Assembly (NCBI GenBank): GCA_900320185.1
Contig: ONRD01000008.1
Coordinates: 1-64,000, forward strand
Length of the DNA stretch: 64,000 bases
Source: an uncultured Bacteroidales bacterium
GTDB taxonomy: Bacteria > Bacteroidota > Bacteroidia > Bacteroidales > UBA932
Direction of reading: 5' to 3'
Shown here: piece by piece, positions 8,402-16,179 of the stretch
Numbering within the stretch: position 1 is the stretch's first letter
How the letters are laid out: every line of letters starts with the position of its first letter
Program-made: the position numbers and the translations under genes
Notes under the pieces: generated by a model
Told to the model about the DNA's origin: nothing
The model's input: the letters and a program-made list of their open reading frames with translations, nothing else
Databases searched by the model: none

Positions 8402-9709
8402 TCATTCTCCCACATGGAAGGCAACGCGGAGTTCCTCTATTTCGGAATCCGTGATCGGGCTCAGTTTCCCCAGCGGGGCCGCCATTATCAGGGAACGGGC
8501 GCTGAAGTCGGCGACCTCGAGACGGTCGAACGTGTTGATCAGCTTGTCGCCCGTGACAACCACAGAATCGTTCGCCAGCATCACGAACGGACGCGACTTG
8601 AACTCATCGGCAAGGGCGTCGAGATGCTCGTCGTACTGGCTCCCGAACGGGAAGGTCGGTATGTCCTGAAGGAATATCCAGCTTTCGGGGATGGTGCGTA
8701 CGTCGAACTTGATCCCGGTCGTGGCGAATCCCATGAGCGAAGGAGACTGGGTCAGGATGATGGAATTGACCTTGGGGTTCCTGCGGTAGATCTCATAATG
8801 GAGGGCAACCGAACGGCTTGCCATCTTCCCGGCCTCTACCATCCCGTCCTTGACCTGGACGATGTCGTTGGGATCGATGTCCCAGCGCTGGACATTGGAA
8901 GGGGTGATCAGGAAATCGTTCCCCCGCCAGCGCACGGAAGCCGTTCCGTAGGAGCTGCACATCAGTCCCTGGGTACAAGCCCTGCGGACAATCTGGCAGA
9001 CTTCGGTGCGGAGCGCCCTTTCGTCCGACGGATGCTCGACGTTCATGAAGTGCTGGAAATGGGTGTTGATGGCCCTCTCGTGCCTGAGGATCTGTTCCTC
9101 GGTCAGGTAGTTGGGCTTTCCCAGAGTCCGGGCGTTGAGGATCGTCCGGGCGCAGAGTTCGAGGGTCTCGAACCTCTGGTAGGCATCGGCGATGTCCTCT
9201 CCGAAGAGGACGACCCCGTGGTTCTCCATGATGACGGCCTTGTACTCCGGATTCTTCTTGAACTCGGCCACGATCTTCTTCCCGAGCAGTTCACTTCCCG
9301 GCAGGGCATATTCAGCGAAGCCTACAGGACCGCAGACGGCCCTGGCCTGGGGGATGATGCTCGTGTCGGGGACCTGCTTGGTCATGCTGAAAGTGACCAG
9401 TCCCGGAGGATGCGCATGTATCACCGAATGGGCATGGGGGTTCATCTTGTAGATGGCCTTATGGAACGGATATTCGGAAGACGGCCTGTGGAGACCTTCC
9501 ACGGTGCCGTCGGCCTTTACGCACACTATGTCCGCAGGGGTGAGGGAGCCCTTGTCGATACCGGCCGGGGTTATCCACATGTCACCGTTGTCGTCCATGA
9601 TCGACAAGTTGCCGCCGGAAGTGGTGGTCATGCCGCTGCGGTAGATCCTGCCGATGATTATCGAAATCTGCTCGGCGGGATGCATCAGATTGACATCCAG
9701 TTGTTTCAT
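8402..9709 (-). CDS. double-domain class II aldolase/adducin protein
   Basis: 435 aa made of two class II aldolase domains in tandem (about 1-215 and 225-435). The first keeps all expected zinc and catalytic residues: Glu79 (SSEYPF), His98 and His100 (IHAHPPG), His164 (ENHG). In the second, the matching positions are Ser, Leu, Gln and Asp (LTQSP near 319; ANDS near 379), so it cannot bind zinc in the usual way and is probably structural or regulatory. It is the last gene of the PHP - aldolase/SDR - aldolase operon. Substrates of the family are phosphorylated sugars such as fuculose or rhamnulose phosphate; the exact one here is inferred only from context. Confidence 0.85.
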   Translation of the reverse strand: MKQLDVNLMHPAEQISIIIGRIYRSGMTTTSGGNLSIMDDNGDMWITPAGIDKGSLTPADIVCVKADGTVEGLHRPSSEYPFHKAIYKMNPHAHSVIHAHPPGLVTFSMTKQVPDTSIIPQARAVCGPVGFAEYALPGSELLGKKIVAEFKKNPEYKAVIMENHGVVLFGEDIADAYQRFETLELCARTILNARTLGKPNYLTEEQILRHERAINTHFQHFMNVEHPSDERALRTEVCQIVRRACTQGLMCSSYGTASVRWRGNDFLITPSNVQRWDIDPNDIVQVKDGMVEAGKMASRSVALHYEIYRRNPKVNSIILTQSPSLMGFATTGIKFDVRTIPESWIFLQDIPTFPFGSQYDEHLDALADEFKSRPFVMLANDSVVVTGDKLINTFDRLEVADFSARSLIMAAPLGKLSPITDSEIEELRVAFHVGE

Positions 9710-9729
9710 TTCTTCTTCAAAACATTAAA

Positions 9730-9751
9730 GCCGGTTCCGCGAGGAACCGGC
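9730..9751 (-). other. intercistronic hairpin
   Basis: A perfect 9-bp stem (GCCGGTTCC/GGAACCGGC) with a 4-base loop sits in the 49-base gap between the two aldolase genes. On the minus strand it is followed by TTTAATGTTTTG. It may be a partial terminator or an mRNA-stabilising structure that lowers expression of the last gene. Confidence 0.5.
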
Positions 9752-9758
9752 GGTTTCA

Positions 9759-11717
9759 CTAAGCAAGCATGACCTGACCGCCCGTGACGGGAATAGCCTG
9801 TCCCGTCTCTCCGGTCTGGTCGATCGCATACATTATAGCCTTGCAGACATCCACAGGATTGCATCCCTTCCGCATGGGTACCTTGGACAGGTAGTAATCC
9901 TTGACGTCCTGGACCGTCTTCGCCCCGGGAGCCTTGCCGGCCTTGAGGTACTGGATGAAGAGGCCCTTCTCGGGATCGCTCCACAGCGGTCCGTCATAGT
10001 AGTTGCCAGGGCAGATGGCGTTGCACTTGATCCTGAAGGGAGCGAGCTCGAGCGCGAAGGACTGGGTGAGCCCGATACCTCCGAACTTGCCGCCGGCGTA
10101 GGCGAAGTTAGCCTTGCTCCCGACAAGTCCGCTCTTGGAATTGACCTGGACGATGTCGGCGAAATACTCCGGATCCGCTGCGGTCTGGACCTTCATCACG
10201 TGGCTGGCCACCTTGGCGCAATAGAAATAGGCCTTGTAGTTGATGGAGGTGACGAACTCGAAGTTCTCGGGAGTCATGGCCTCGAGGTCCCCGGCGCGGA
10301 CGACTCCGGCGTTGGAGACGAACACGTCAAGGGCGCCGAAAGTCATCACCGTGACCTTTACCAGGTTGCGGAGGCTGTCCATGTCTGCCACGTTGGTCTT
10401 TACGAATATCGCCTTGTTGTTCCCTGCGATCGCGTTGAACCCGGCTGCCGTCTTCTCGCCAGTGACTTCGTTGAGGTCGGCGACCACGATGTTGGCGCCC
10501 TGCTTGAGAAGCTCGCGGGCTATGCCTTCGCCGAACCCCTGGGCTGCACCTGTGACGATGATGGTCTTTCCTTCAACCCTTCCGACCGAGCCGGAAGCCG
10601 CCACCTTGCGGCGGTAGTTCTCCACTTCCCAGTTGTCGATGAAGTCTATCTGGCGCTTGTTCATCGGATGGGGGCCGCCGAAGCTGCCTGCGTAGAAGGC
10701 GACTTTCATGGCGTCAGTGAACACGTCGGTGATCACCTGGGCGTTCTTGGAATTGTCGCCGACGGCGACCAGGCCGATCCCCTTGATGAGGATGACCTTG
10801 GGGGTGTGCCCGCGCTTGGCGCAGTAAGCCTCGATCTTCTTCTCGGCCTGCGAGAGGAGGTCGGCCTCGTCCTTGGGGTCGATGTAGATGTATTCGCTCT
10901 TGCAGTAGACGATCCCGTCGGGAGTAAACGGCTTCATGACCGCCTGGACGGCCTCCTTGGAGGAGACGAACGATTCGATGAGGGCGTTGTTGGTGACACG
11001 GAGGGTCTTCAGTCCCCTGCCGCCACGGCTCAGGTAAGTCCTGACCGCGGGTATCGTCTCGCTGACACAGTCGCAGACGGCGGCCGGGCCCTCGGGAAGG
11101 GCGGCGGTCCTGGCTCCGATCCTGGAAAGGACATCGTCGTAGATCCGCTCGATCTCCTCGGTGCTGTCGGCGCCCACGAATATTCCATGGTTCTGCAGGA
11201 AAATCACCTGAGGCTCCCTGCCGTGCTCTTTCTTGTAGGATGCGATCTTGTCATAGACCTTCTTGAAGAGGGTGTAGCCGGGATCGGTGTAGGCAATGTA
11301 GAGGGCGTCCGGGAAGAGCTCCGCACAGGTCTCTGCCGCATTTGCGGAACACATGAGGCCGTTGACGAGGGTAGGATGGAGATGAACCACGTAGGCGGCC
11401 TCCATGCAGTTGTGGAGGGAAGTTTCCACGGAAGGACGACGGTCCTTGGTGATGCACGCCGCCGCAAGGTCATTCTTCACCTGCTCCTCACGGAGGGCGG
11501 TGTCAGTGCTGTACTTCTTCTCCCCCATGGGATTCAGGAGAGCCCTGTCAAGTACTGCGAAACCGTCCTCGGTGATAGTGGCGAGGGCGTGGCCGCTGGC
11601 CTTGACCCAGAGTTTTCCTTCATTCTTGTAAGAGGTGTTCCCACCTCCGGCGATAACGTATCTTGCATCCTGCCCGTACTTGCGGGAGATGGCGATAAGA
11701 TTGTCTATCTCTTTCAT
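9759..11717 (-). CDS. bifunctional aldolase / short-chain dehydrogenase (RhaEW-like)
   Basis: 652 aa fusion. Residues 1-370 are a class II aldolase with Glu98, His112 and His114 (VHLHP) and His177 (QNHG). Residues 380-652 are a short-chain dehydrogenase with the NAD site TGAAQGFG (389-396), NAG (469-471), Ser527 and the YxxxK pair Tyr540/Lys544. Proteins of this build cleave rhamnulose 1-phosphate and oxidise the lactaldehyde in L-rhamnose catabolism. It starts 3 bases after the PHP gene. A rhamnosidase-like gene is transcribed divergently, which fits a rhamnose role. No rhamnose isomerase or kinase gene is in the window. Confidence 0.88.
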   Translation of the reverse strand: MKEIDNLIAISRKYGQDARYVIAGGGNTSYKNEGKLWVKASGHALATITEDGFAVLDRALLNPMGEKKYSTDTALREEQVKNDLAAACITKDRRPSVETSLHNCMEAAYVVHLHPTLVNGLMCSANAAETCAELFPDALYIAYTDPGYTLFKKVYDKIASYKKEHGREPQVIFLQNHGIFVGADSTEEIERIYDDVLSRIGARTAALPEGPAAVCDCVSETIPAVRTYLSRGGRGLKTLRVTNNALIESFVSSKEAVQAVMKPFTPDGIVYCKSEYIYIDPKDEADLLSQAEKKIEAYCAKRGHTPKVILIKGIGLVAVGDNSKNAQVITDVFTDAMKVAFYAGSFGGPHPMNKRQIDFIDNWEVENYRRKVAASGSVGRVEGKTIIVTGAAQGFGEGIARELLKQGANIVVADLNEVTGEKTAAGFNAIAGNNKAIFVKTNVADMDSLRNLVKVTVMTFGALDVFVSNAGVVRAGDLEAMTPENFEFVTSINYKAYFYCAKVASHVMKVQTAADPEYFADIVQVNSKSGLVGSKANFAYAGGKFGGIGLTQSFALELAPFRIKCNAICPGNYYDGPLWSDPEKGLFIQYLKAGKAPGAKTVQDVKDYYLSKVPMRKGCNPVDVCKAIMYAIDQTGETGQAIPVTGGQVMLA

Positions 11718-11720
11718 ATC

Positions 11721-12830
11721 CTAGAATTTTACTGTTTTCCTGATGATTTCGTCTCCTGCATCCACAGAATCCAGGCCTGCCTGGTGGGCGACCACGTAGC
11801 AGGCTCCCCTGTAGTTGGTCGCACGGAGCTTCTCGCTGAGTCCCTCGGAATGGTCCCTGGTACGCAGTTTTATGGGCTCGAGGGCCGGAGTGTTGTGCTC
11901 GGACCCGAAGGTAACGATGAAACCTTCGTCCTGGAGATAGTCGGAATACTGCTCGAGGACGGCGGTGGTGTTGCGGGTGGTTATGAACTCGACAGACTTG
12001 AACCCTCTCTTCTTGAGAGTGTCGGCAGCCTTCTGGAGGTCTCCTTCGAAATCGGTGAACTCACCCTTCGCGTTGTCTGCAAGGAAGGGATATGTAGGGA
12101 TGCCGCCCGCAGCCTCGATGATGGACTGGACGGTCTCCATGGGGAGGAAAGCCTTGGGATCCTCGGGCACGAAGGCAGCCCCTCCGGACTTGAGGAGTTT
12201 GCTGCGGATCTCGTTCTCAAGGGCGGCCGCGTCGTCGAGCGGAGACTTCGGGGCGGCGCCTCCGAATATCCTCTCGTAGAGGGCTTTCTTCGCCGAGGGG
12301 TCACTCTCCTTGGCATCGACGGCGAGACGCAGCGCCTTTGCCAGGTGACGCTCCCTGACAGAGCCCTTCGTGAGTTCCCTGACGACCTTGCCGAAATCGA
12401 TGTTGAATCCTGCCTTGACAGCATCCAGATGCGCATTCAGCTTGGCGCACATGGCTTCGACCTGGGCATTGGACTCGGCCTTCACGTCGGCAAGCTGGCG
12501 GGCTTCTTTTCCGGAAAGTATGACAGGGAAGGCAAGTCCCTTGCCGCTGAGGTAGGTCCTCCCGGGATTGTTGGGGTCGTTGACCCTCAGGCCCGCGGCC
12601 TGGTCCTCGCTGTTGAGGGAGATGAATTCGATGTTGAACATCGGGCACAGATTCCTGGCAGCACACTCGTCGTGCCATTCCCGGTAGCCATCAAGACTGT
12701 AGAAATCATTGATGCCAACCACGCCGACACCTTCCTCCGCGGCCATGTCGAGGGCCTGGCGGACGCCTGAAAAGGCGCTGAATGAATACGGAGTGTGGAG
12801 ATGGGCGTTGACGTCGATTATCTTTTGCAT
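11721..12830 (-). CDS. PHP-domain protein
   Basis: 369 aa. The N-terminus DVNAHLHTPYSFSAF carries the HxH metal motif of PHP phosphoesterases, and GINDFYSLDGYREWHD supplies the following strand. A helical insert (about residues 110-215) is followed by further metal-site candidates (TTRNT, GSEHNTPAL, VVAHQAGLDS). PHP proteins hydrolyse phosphoesters, often sugar or nucleotide phosphates. It is first in the operon with two aldolases, so a sugar-phosphate substrate is plausible. I start at the ATG at 12830; an upstream TTG would add two residues. Confidence 0.75.
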   Translation of the reverse strand: MQKIIDVNAHLHTPYSFSAFSGVRQALDMAAEEGVGVVGINDFYSLDGYREWHDECAARNLCPMFNIEFISLNSEDQAAGLRVNDPNNPGRTYLSGKGLAFPVILSGKEARQLADVKAESNAQVEAMCAKLNAHLDAVKAGFNIDFGKVVRELTKGSVRERHLAKALRLAVDAKESDPSAKKALYERIFGGAAPKSPLDDAAALENEIRSKLLKSGGAAFVPEDPKAFLPMETVQSIIEAAGGIPTYPFLADNAKGEFTDFEGDLQKAADTLKKRGFKSVEFITTRNTTAVLEQYSDYLQDEGFIVTFGSEHNTPALEPIKLRTRDHSEGLSEKLRATNYRGACYVVAHQAGLDSVDAGDEIIRKTVKF

Positions 12831-12877
12831 ATTCAAACTTTTAGTGTTTAAAATCAGTGTAAGGTCAAAACCGATTT

Positions 12878-12885
12878 CAAAGATA
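12878..12885 (-). promoter_or_regulatory. -7 element for the aldolase operon
   Basis: TATCTTTG on the minus strand, about 50 bases upstream of the PHP gene. I could not find a well-spaced TTTG at -33, so only the -7 box is supported. Confidence 0.4.
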
Positions 12886-12952
12886 ACAATATTCCCGCAA
12901 TGGGTGGGTCCTGCTTCAACAAATCAAAGTATTTCCGCCAAAAATGAAATTA

Positions 12953-12979
12953 TTTGACGGAAAAAAATTCGTATGTTTG
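12953..12979 (+). promoter_or_regulatory. promoter for the GH78-like gene
   Basis: TTTG (12953-12956) and TATGTTTG (12972-12979) with a 15-base spacer, shorter than the usual 19. It lies 29 bases before the ATG at 13008, in the divergent intergenic region shared with the aldolase operon. Confidence 0.45.
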
Positions 12980-13007
12980 TATTTCCAGAGCAAACCACCT
13001 ATTTGAC

Positions 13008-14738
13008 ATGAACCACAAAAGACACTTCACTTCCCTGGTTGTGGCCGCACTGGCCCTTGCAGGAACGCTCCACTCTCAGAACACGCTGAGAAAGGACGCC
13101 GAATTCGTCAGCGACTACATCACTCCGGTCCGGGTCATGAAGACCGACGGCGCCGTCACGGGAGCCCCCAACCTCATGGAACCATACAAAGGCCAGGTTT
13201 CCACCACCGAGCCCAGGGTCACCGTGTTCAAGACAACCGGTGGCAAGAAGGCCTCCGTGCTCCTGGATTTCGGGAAGGAGATGCAGGGCGGACTTGAAAT
13301 CACCCGTGCCATTTCCGGGAACCAGAAAGCCGCCGTGTTCCATGTCTGCTTCGGAGAATCCGTCACTGAAGCCATGAGCGATGTCTACGCCAAGGGAAGC
13401 ACAGCGACCAACGAGCACTCCGTCAGGGATTTCGAGATCTCCGTTCCCTGGCTCGGAGCGGTCGAGTTCGGCAACACCGGTTTCCGCTTCGTACGCCTCG
13501 ACCTCGTGAGCGAGGATGTCGATGTGCCCGTCGTGGCGATAAGGGCAGTCTCCCGCTACAGGGACATACCCTATCTCGGAAGCTTCAAGTGCAATGACGA
13601 AAGGCTCAACAAGATCTGGGAGACCGGTGCCTACACCGTCCACCTCAACATGCAGGACTACATCTGGGACGGCATCAAGAGGGACCGCCTTGTCTGGATC
13701 GGAGACATGCATCCCGAGGTCATGACGGTCAACACCGTCTTCGGCGACCACAAGGTCGTGGAGAAGAGCCTCGACTACGTAAGGGACGGGACCCCGGCCA
13801 CGGCATGGATGAACGGAATATGCTCATATTCACTGTGGTGGATCATCATTCACCATCACCTATACGAGTTCTACGGAGACAAGCAGTACCTTGCCGAACA
13901 GTTCCCTTACATGAAGGAACTCCTCCGGAACGTGATCGCCAACGTCGACGGCAGCAGGGAGAACTACAAGAGCGGCCGTTTCATCGACTGGCCCACCAAT
14001 GACAACCCCGACGCAATCCACTGCGGCCTCCAGGCGCTCACCATCAGGGCGCTCGAGGCGGGAAGGGACATAGCCTCCTGGCTGGGAGACCCTGCCCTGA
14101 AGGAGGAGTGCTCGACCGTGGCGGCAAGGATGCGCACCTACGTTCCCGACCCCAAGGGCAACAAGGAAGCAGCAGCCCTCCTGTCGATCCAGGGCATGCT
14201 TGATGCAGACGCGGCGGCAAAGGTCATAGTCAAGGACCGTGCGCGCAACTTCACCTCATTCATGGGCTACTACATGCTCGAAGCACTTGCCCGCAGCGGC
14301 GACTACACCACCGCCATGGAGCTCATCTCCGAATACTGGGGCAGGATGATCGACCTCGGCGGAACCACCTTCTGGGAGGACTTCAACTACGACAACAGCC
14401 TGAACGCCGCCCCCATCGACGACTTCGTGCCGGCAGGGAAGTTCGACATCCACGCCGACGGCGGTGCATACTGCTACGTAGGACTCCGCCACAGCTTCTG
14501 CCATGGCTGGGCTTCCGGCCCCACTACATGGCTCAGCCGCCACGTGCTGGGAATCGAGTGCGTAGAGCCCGGTTTCAGGAAAGTCAGGATCGAACCCCAC
14601 CTGGGCAACCTCGAATGGGTTGAAGGCACCTTCCCCACCCCCTACGGAGTGATCTCGGTCTCACACAAGAAAGACCCTGCCACCGGCAAGGTCGTCTCCA
14701 AGGTCAAGCTGCCAAAGGGAGTCAAGAGAGTGAAATAG
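13008..14738 (+). CDS. GH78-like alpha-L-rhamnosidase family protein
   Basis: 576 aa with a signal peptide (MNHKRHFTSLVVAALALAG, cleaved near LHSQ). A beta-sandwich (about 25-185) precedes an (alpha/alpha)6 barrel with the GH78 landmark motif DGIKRDRLVWIGD near residue 220. In the family the pattern is D-x4-E-R-x5-D, with Glu as general acid; here the acid position is Asp. The C-terminal beta domain (GIECVEPGFRKVRIEPHLG) is typical. It is smaller than most GH78 enzymes (700-1100 aa). Divergent transcription from a rhamnulose-type aldolase operon supports rhamnose release, but the Glu-to-Asp change leaves activity open. Confidence 0.8.
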   Translation: MNHKRHFTSLVVAALALAGTLHSQNTLRKDAEFVSDYITPVRVMKTDGAVTGAPNLMEPYKGQVSTTEPRVTVFKTTGGKKASVLLDFGKEMQGGLEITRAISGNQKAAVFHVCFGESVTEAMSDVYAKGSTATNEHSVRDFEISVPWLGAVEFGNTGFRFVRLDLVSEDVDVPVVAIRAVSRYRDIPYLGSFKCNDERLNKIWETGAYTVHLNMQDYIWDGIKRDRLVWIGDMHPEVMTVNTVFGDHKVVEKSLDYVRDGTPATAWMNGICSYSLWWIIIHHHLYEFYGDKQYLAEQFPYMKELLRNVIANVDGSRENYKSGRFIDWPTNDNPDAIHCGLQALTIRALEAGRDIASWLGDPALKEECSTVAARMRTYVPDPKGNKEAAALLSIQGMLDADAAAKVIVKDRARNFTSFMGYYMLEALARSGDYTTAMELISEYWGRMIDLGGTTFWEDFNYDNSLNAAPIDDFVPAGKFDIHADGGAYCYVGLRHSFCHGWASGPTTWLSRHVLGIECVEPGFRKVRIEPHLGNLEWVEGTFPTPYGVISVSHKKDPATGKVVSKVKLPKGVKRVK

Positions 14739-14745
14739 GCTCGAT

Positions 14746-14800
14746 CCGGGCTAAAGGCTCCAGCCGGGCTAAAAGCTACGGGCTGGGCTATAAGTTCGAG
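14746..14800. repeat. three imperfect 18-19-bp tandem repeats
   Basis: Units CCGGGCTAAAGGCTCCAG, CCGGGCTAAAAGCTACGGG and CTGGGCTATAAGTTCGAG follow each other directly between the rhamnosidase stop and the convergent rimM gene. Each contains GGGCTAwAAG. The function is unknown. Confidence 0.55.
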
Positions 14801-14806
14801 TAGGAT

Positions 14807-15328
14807 TTAAAGCAGCCCTTCGGGAATCCGGAGGGCTATTGTTTTTGCCTCCGGGTCGGCATGTACGATAAGGTCCTCGTGGAGAGGGACCATGGCAGTG
14901 CCGCCTGCAGCGTCGACCAGCAGGCAAGGATTCCCGGGAATATCCTCATAGCCGGAAACCACCCCGACAGGCACGTCCCGCTCATCGAGCAGGGTCCAGC
15001 CGACAACGTCTCCTGCAGAAAGTCCGTCCTCTTCATCATCGTAGAGGGCTATGGACCCAGCCCTCACGAAGACATCCCTTCCCGAGATCTCGTCAGCGTC
15101 TTCAAGGTTCCGGACGCCGGTCAGGCGTAAAAGCGCCCGAGAAGCTCCGCGGCGCTTGAAAGATTCAATGAAAAACGGAACCGGCAATCCATCGAAAACG
15201 ATGAACACCGGTTCCTTCAAATCCAGGTCTTCGGGACTTATTCCGCGAAACCCCACCAGGACTTCGCCTTCGGTACCGTTTGATTTGAGTACCCTGGCGA
15301 CCTGAAGGAGTTCTTCGGAAGCGCCCAT
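14807..15328 (-). CDS. rimM: ribosome maturation factor RimM
   Basis: 173 aa, the normal size for RimM, which helps assemble the 30S subunit head through S19. The N-terminal domain begins LLQVARVLKSNGTEGEVLVGF, matching the GxxGxxGxxxV-type start of the family, and the C-terminal PRC-barrel (GDVVGWTLLDERDVPVGVVSGYEDIPGNP) ends with the usual MVPLHEDLI segment. The ATG at 15328 follows rpsP by 4 bases, the conserved rpsP-rimM order. A longer frame upstream overlaps rpsP and is not used. Confidence 0.92.
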   Translation of the reverse strand: MGASEELLQVARVLKSNGTEGEVLVGFRGISPEDLDLKEPVFIVFDGLPVPFFIESFKRRGASRALLRLTGVRNLEDADEISGRDVFVRAGSIALYDDEEDGLSAGDVVGWTLLDERDVPVGVVSGYEDIPGNPCLLVDAAGGTAMVPLHEDLIVHADPEAKTIALRIPEGLL

Positions 15329-15332
15329 CGAC

Positions 15333-15878
15333 TTATGCCTCTGCAGGAGCTTCCTCAGCGTTCTCTGTAGCTGCAGCCGCAGCGGCCTCTTCGGCAGCCT
15401 TGCGAGCGGCTTCTGCGAGCTCTTCGGCCTTCTTGGCGATGGCCTCGGCCCTTTCGGCATTGACCTTCTTCTCGGCTTCGAGGGCAACCTTTGCCTTGTC
15501 GGCGGCATCCTTCACGAGGCCAGCCTTCTTGGCGCTGATCTTGGCATCCCTGAGAGCCTTCCACTCGTTCCATTTCTTGTCTGCCTGCTCCTGGGTCAAG
15601 GCACCCTTGGCGACACCGCCCTGGAGGTGCTTGCGGAGAAGGACACCCTCATAGGAAAGGATCCTGCGGGTGACGATGGTAGTCTGGGCACCTACGTTCA
15701 GCCAAGCAAGGGCCTTGTCAGCATCGAGGATGATGGTGGCAGGGTTGGTGTTGGGGTTGTAGGAGCCGAGCTGCTCGATGAAACGACCGTCGCGTGGTGC
15801 GCGGGTGTCGGCCACGACAATGTGGAAGAATGCGAAATTCTTCTTTCCGTGGCGCTGGAGTCTGATTTTAACAGCCAT
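15333..15878 (-). CDS. rpsP: 30S ribosomal protein S16
   Basis: 181 aa. The first 85 residues are canonical S16 (MAVKIRLQRHGKKNFAFFHIVVADTRAPRDGRFIEQLG in two blocks). The rest is a long Ala/Lys/Glu-rich helical tail (EAIAKKAEELAEAARKAAEEAAAAAA) of the kind seen in Bacteroidota S16, about twice the length of the enterobacterial protein. The start at 15878 is set by the conserved MAVKIRL. Confidence 0.95.
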   Translation of the reverse strand: MAVKIRLQRHGKKNFAFFHIVVADTRAPRDGRFIEQLGSYNPNTNPATIILDADKALAWLNVGAQTTIVTRRILSYEGVLLRKHLQGGVAKGALTQEQADKKWNEWKALRDAKISAKKAGLVKDAADKAKVALEAEKKVNAERAEAIAKKAEELAEAARKAAEEAAAAAATENAEEAPAEA

Positions 15879-15908
15879 TGTGAATCTGTTTTTTAATGTT
15901 ATACATAT

Positions 15909-15939
15909 CGCTTCCATCCCGTGGAAGCGTGCAAAGATA
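15909..15939 (-). promoter_or_regulatory. rpsP-rimM promoter element and leader hairpin
   Basis: TATCTTTG (15939-15932 on the minus strand) is a good -7 box. The predicted start, near 15925, lies within an 8-bp perfect hairpin (CGCTTCCA/TGGAAGCG, 15909-15929, 5-base loop), so the mRNA would begin with or near this stem. I saw no clear -33 box. The hairpin could stabilise the message or serve autoregulation. Confidence 0.5.
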
Positions 15940-15966
15940 CGAATAATAATTATTCCGCGAAAAAAT

Positions 15967-15997
15967 TTTGGATTTTCAGGAATAATCTCTATTTTTG
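15967..15997 (+). promoter_or_regulatory. promoter of tRNA-Leu
   Basis: TTTG (15967-15970), exactly 19 bases, TATTTTTG (15990-15997). Transcription would start near 16004, 45 bases before the mature tRNA. Confidence 0.75.
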
Positions 15998-16048
15998 CAG
16001 TCCCGTTTCGAGAACGACATGGGCGTTTTCAAAGAGGGAAACATACCT

Positions 16049-16131
16049 GCGGTAGTGGTGAAATGGTATACACGCTACTTTGAGGGGGTAGTGGGCATTA
16101 GCCCGTGTGAGTTCGACTCTCACCTACCGCA
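16049..16131 (+). tRNA. tRNA-Leu (GAG)
   Basis: 83 nt class II tRNA. The acceptor stem is GCGGTAG/CTACCGC with discriminator A. The D-arm is TGGTGAAATGGTATACA. The anticodon stem CTACT/GGTAG has one G-U pair and loop TTGAGGG, giving anticodon GAG (reads CUC/CUU). A long variable arm (TGGGCATTAGCCCG) and the T-arm GTGAGTTCGACTCTCAC follow. CCA is not encoded. A terminator follows directly, and the 3' end is also the left boundary of a 2.6-kb insertion. Confidence 0.95.
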
Positions 16132-16179
16132 CAAGGAGACAAGTTCAGTTGGACTTGTCTCTTTTGTTTTTTATGCAAG
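16128..16179. repeat. left copy of tRNA-associated direct repeat (att-like)
   Basis: 52 bp starting in the last bases of tRNA-Leu and spanning its terminator up to TATGCAAG. A near-identical copy lies exactly 2,600 bases downstream (18728-18778). The two differ at two positions in the terminator loop and by one T in the T-run. Confidence 0.8.
16136..16172 (+). terminator. terminator of tRNA-Leu
   Basis: 11-bp stem GAGACAAGTTC/GGACTTGTCTC (one G-U pair) with a 4-base loop, followed by TTTTGTTTTTT. A classical intrinsic terminator. Confidence 0.85.

Noticed and set aside
8414-9772. 452-codon plus-strand frame
   Set aside because: Antisense shadow of the double class II aldolase gene.
10200-12770. 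856-codon plus-strand open frame
   Set aside because: It lies entirely antisense to the aldolase fusion and PHP genes, which have clear motifs. It is a by-product of GC-rich codon use.
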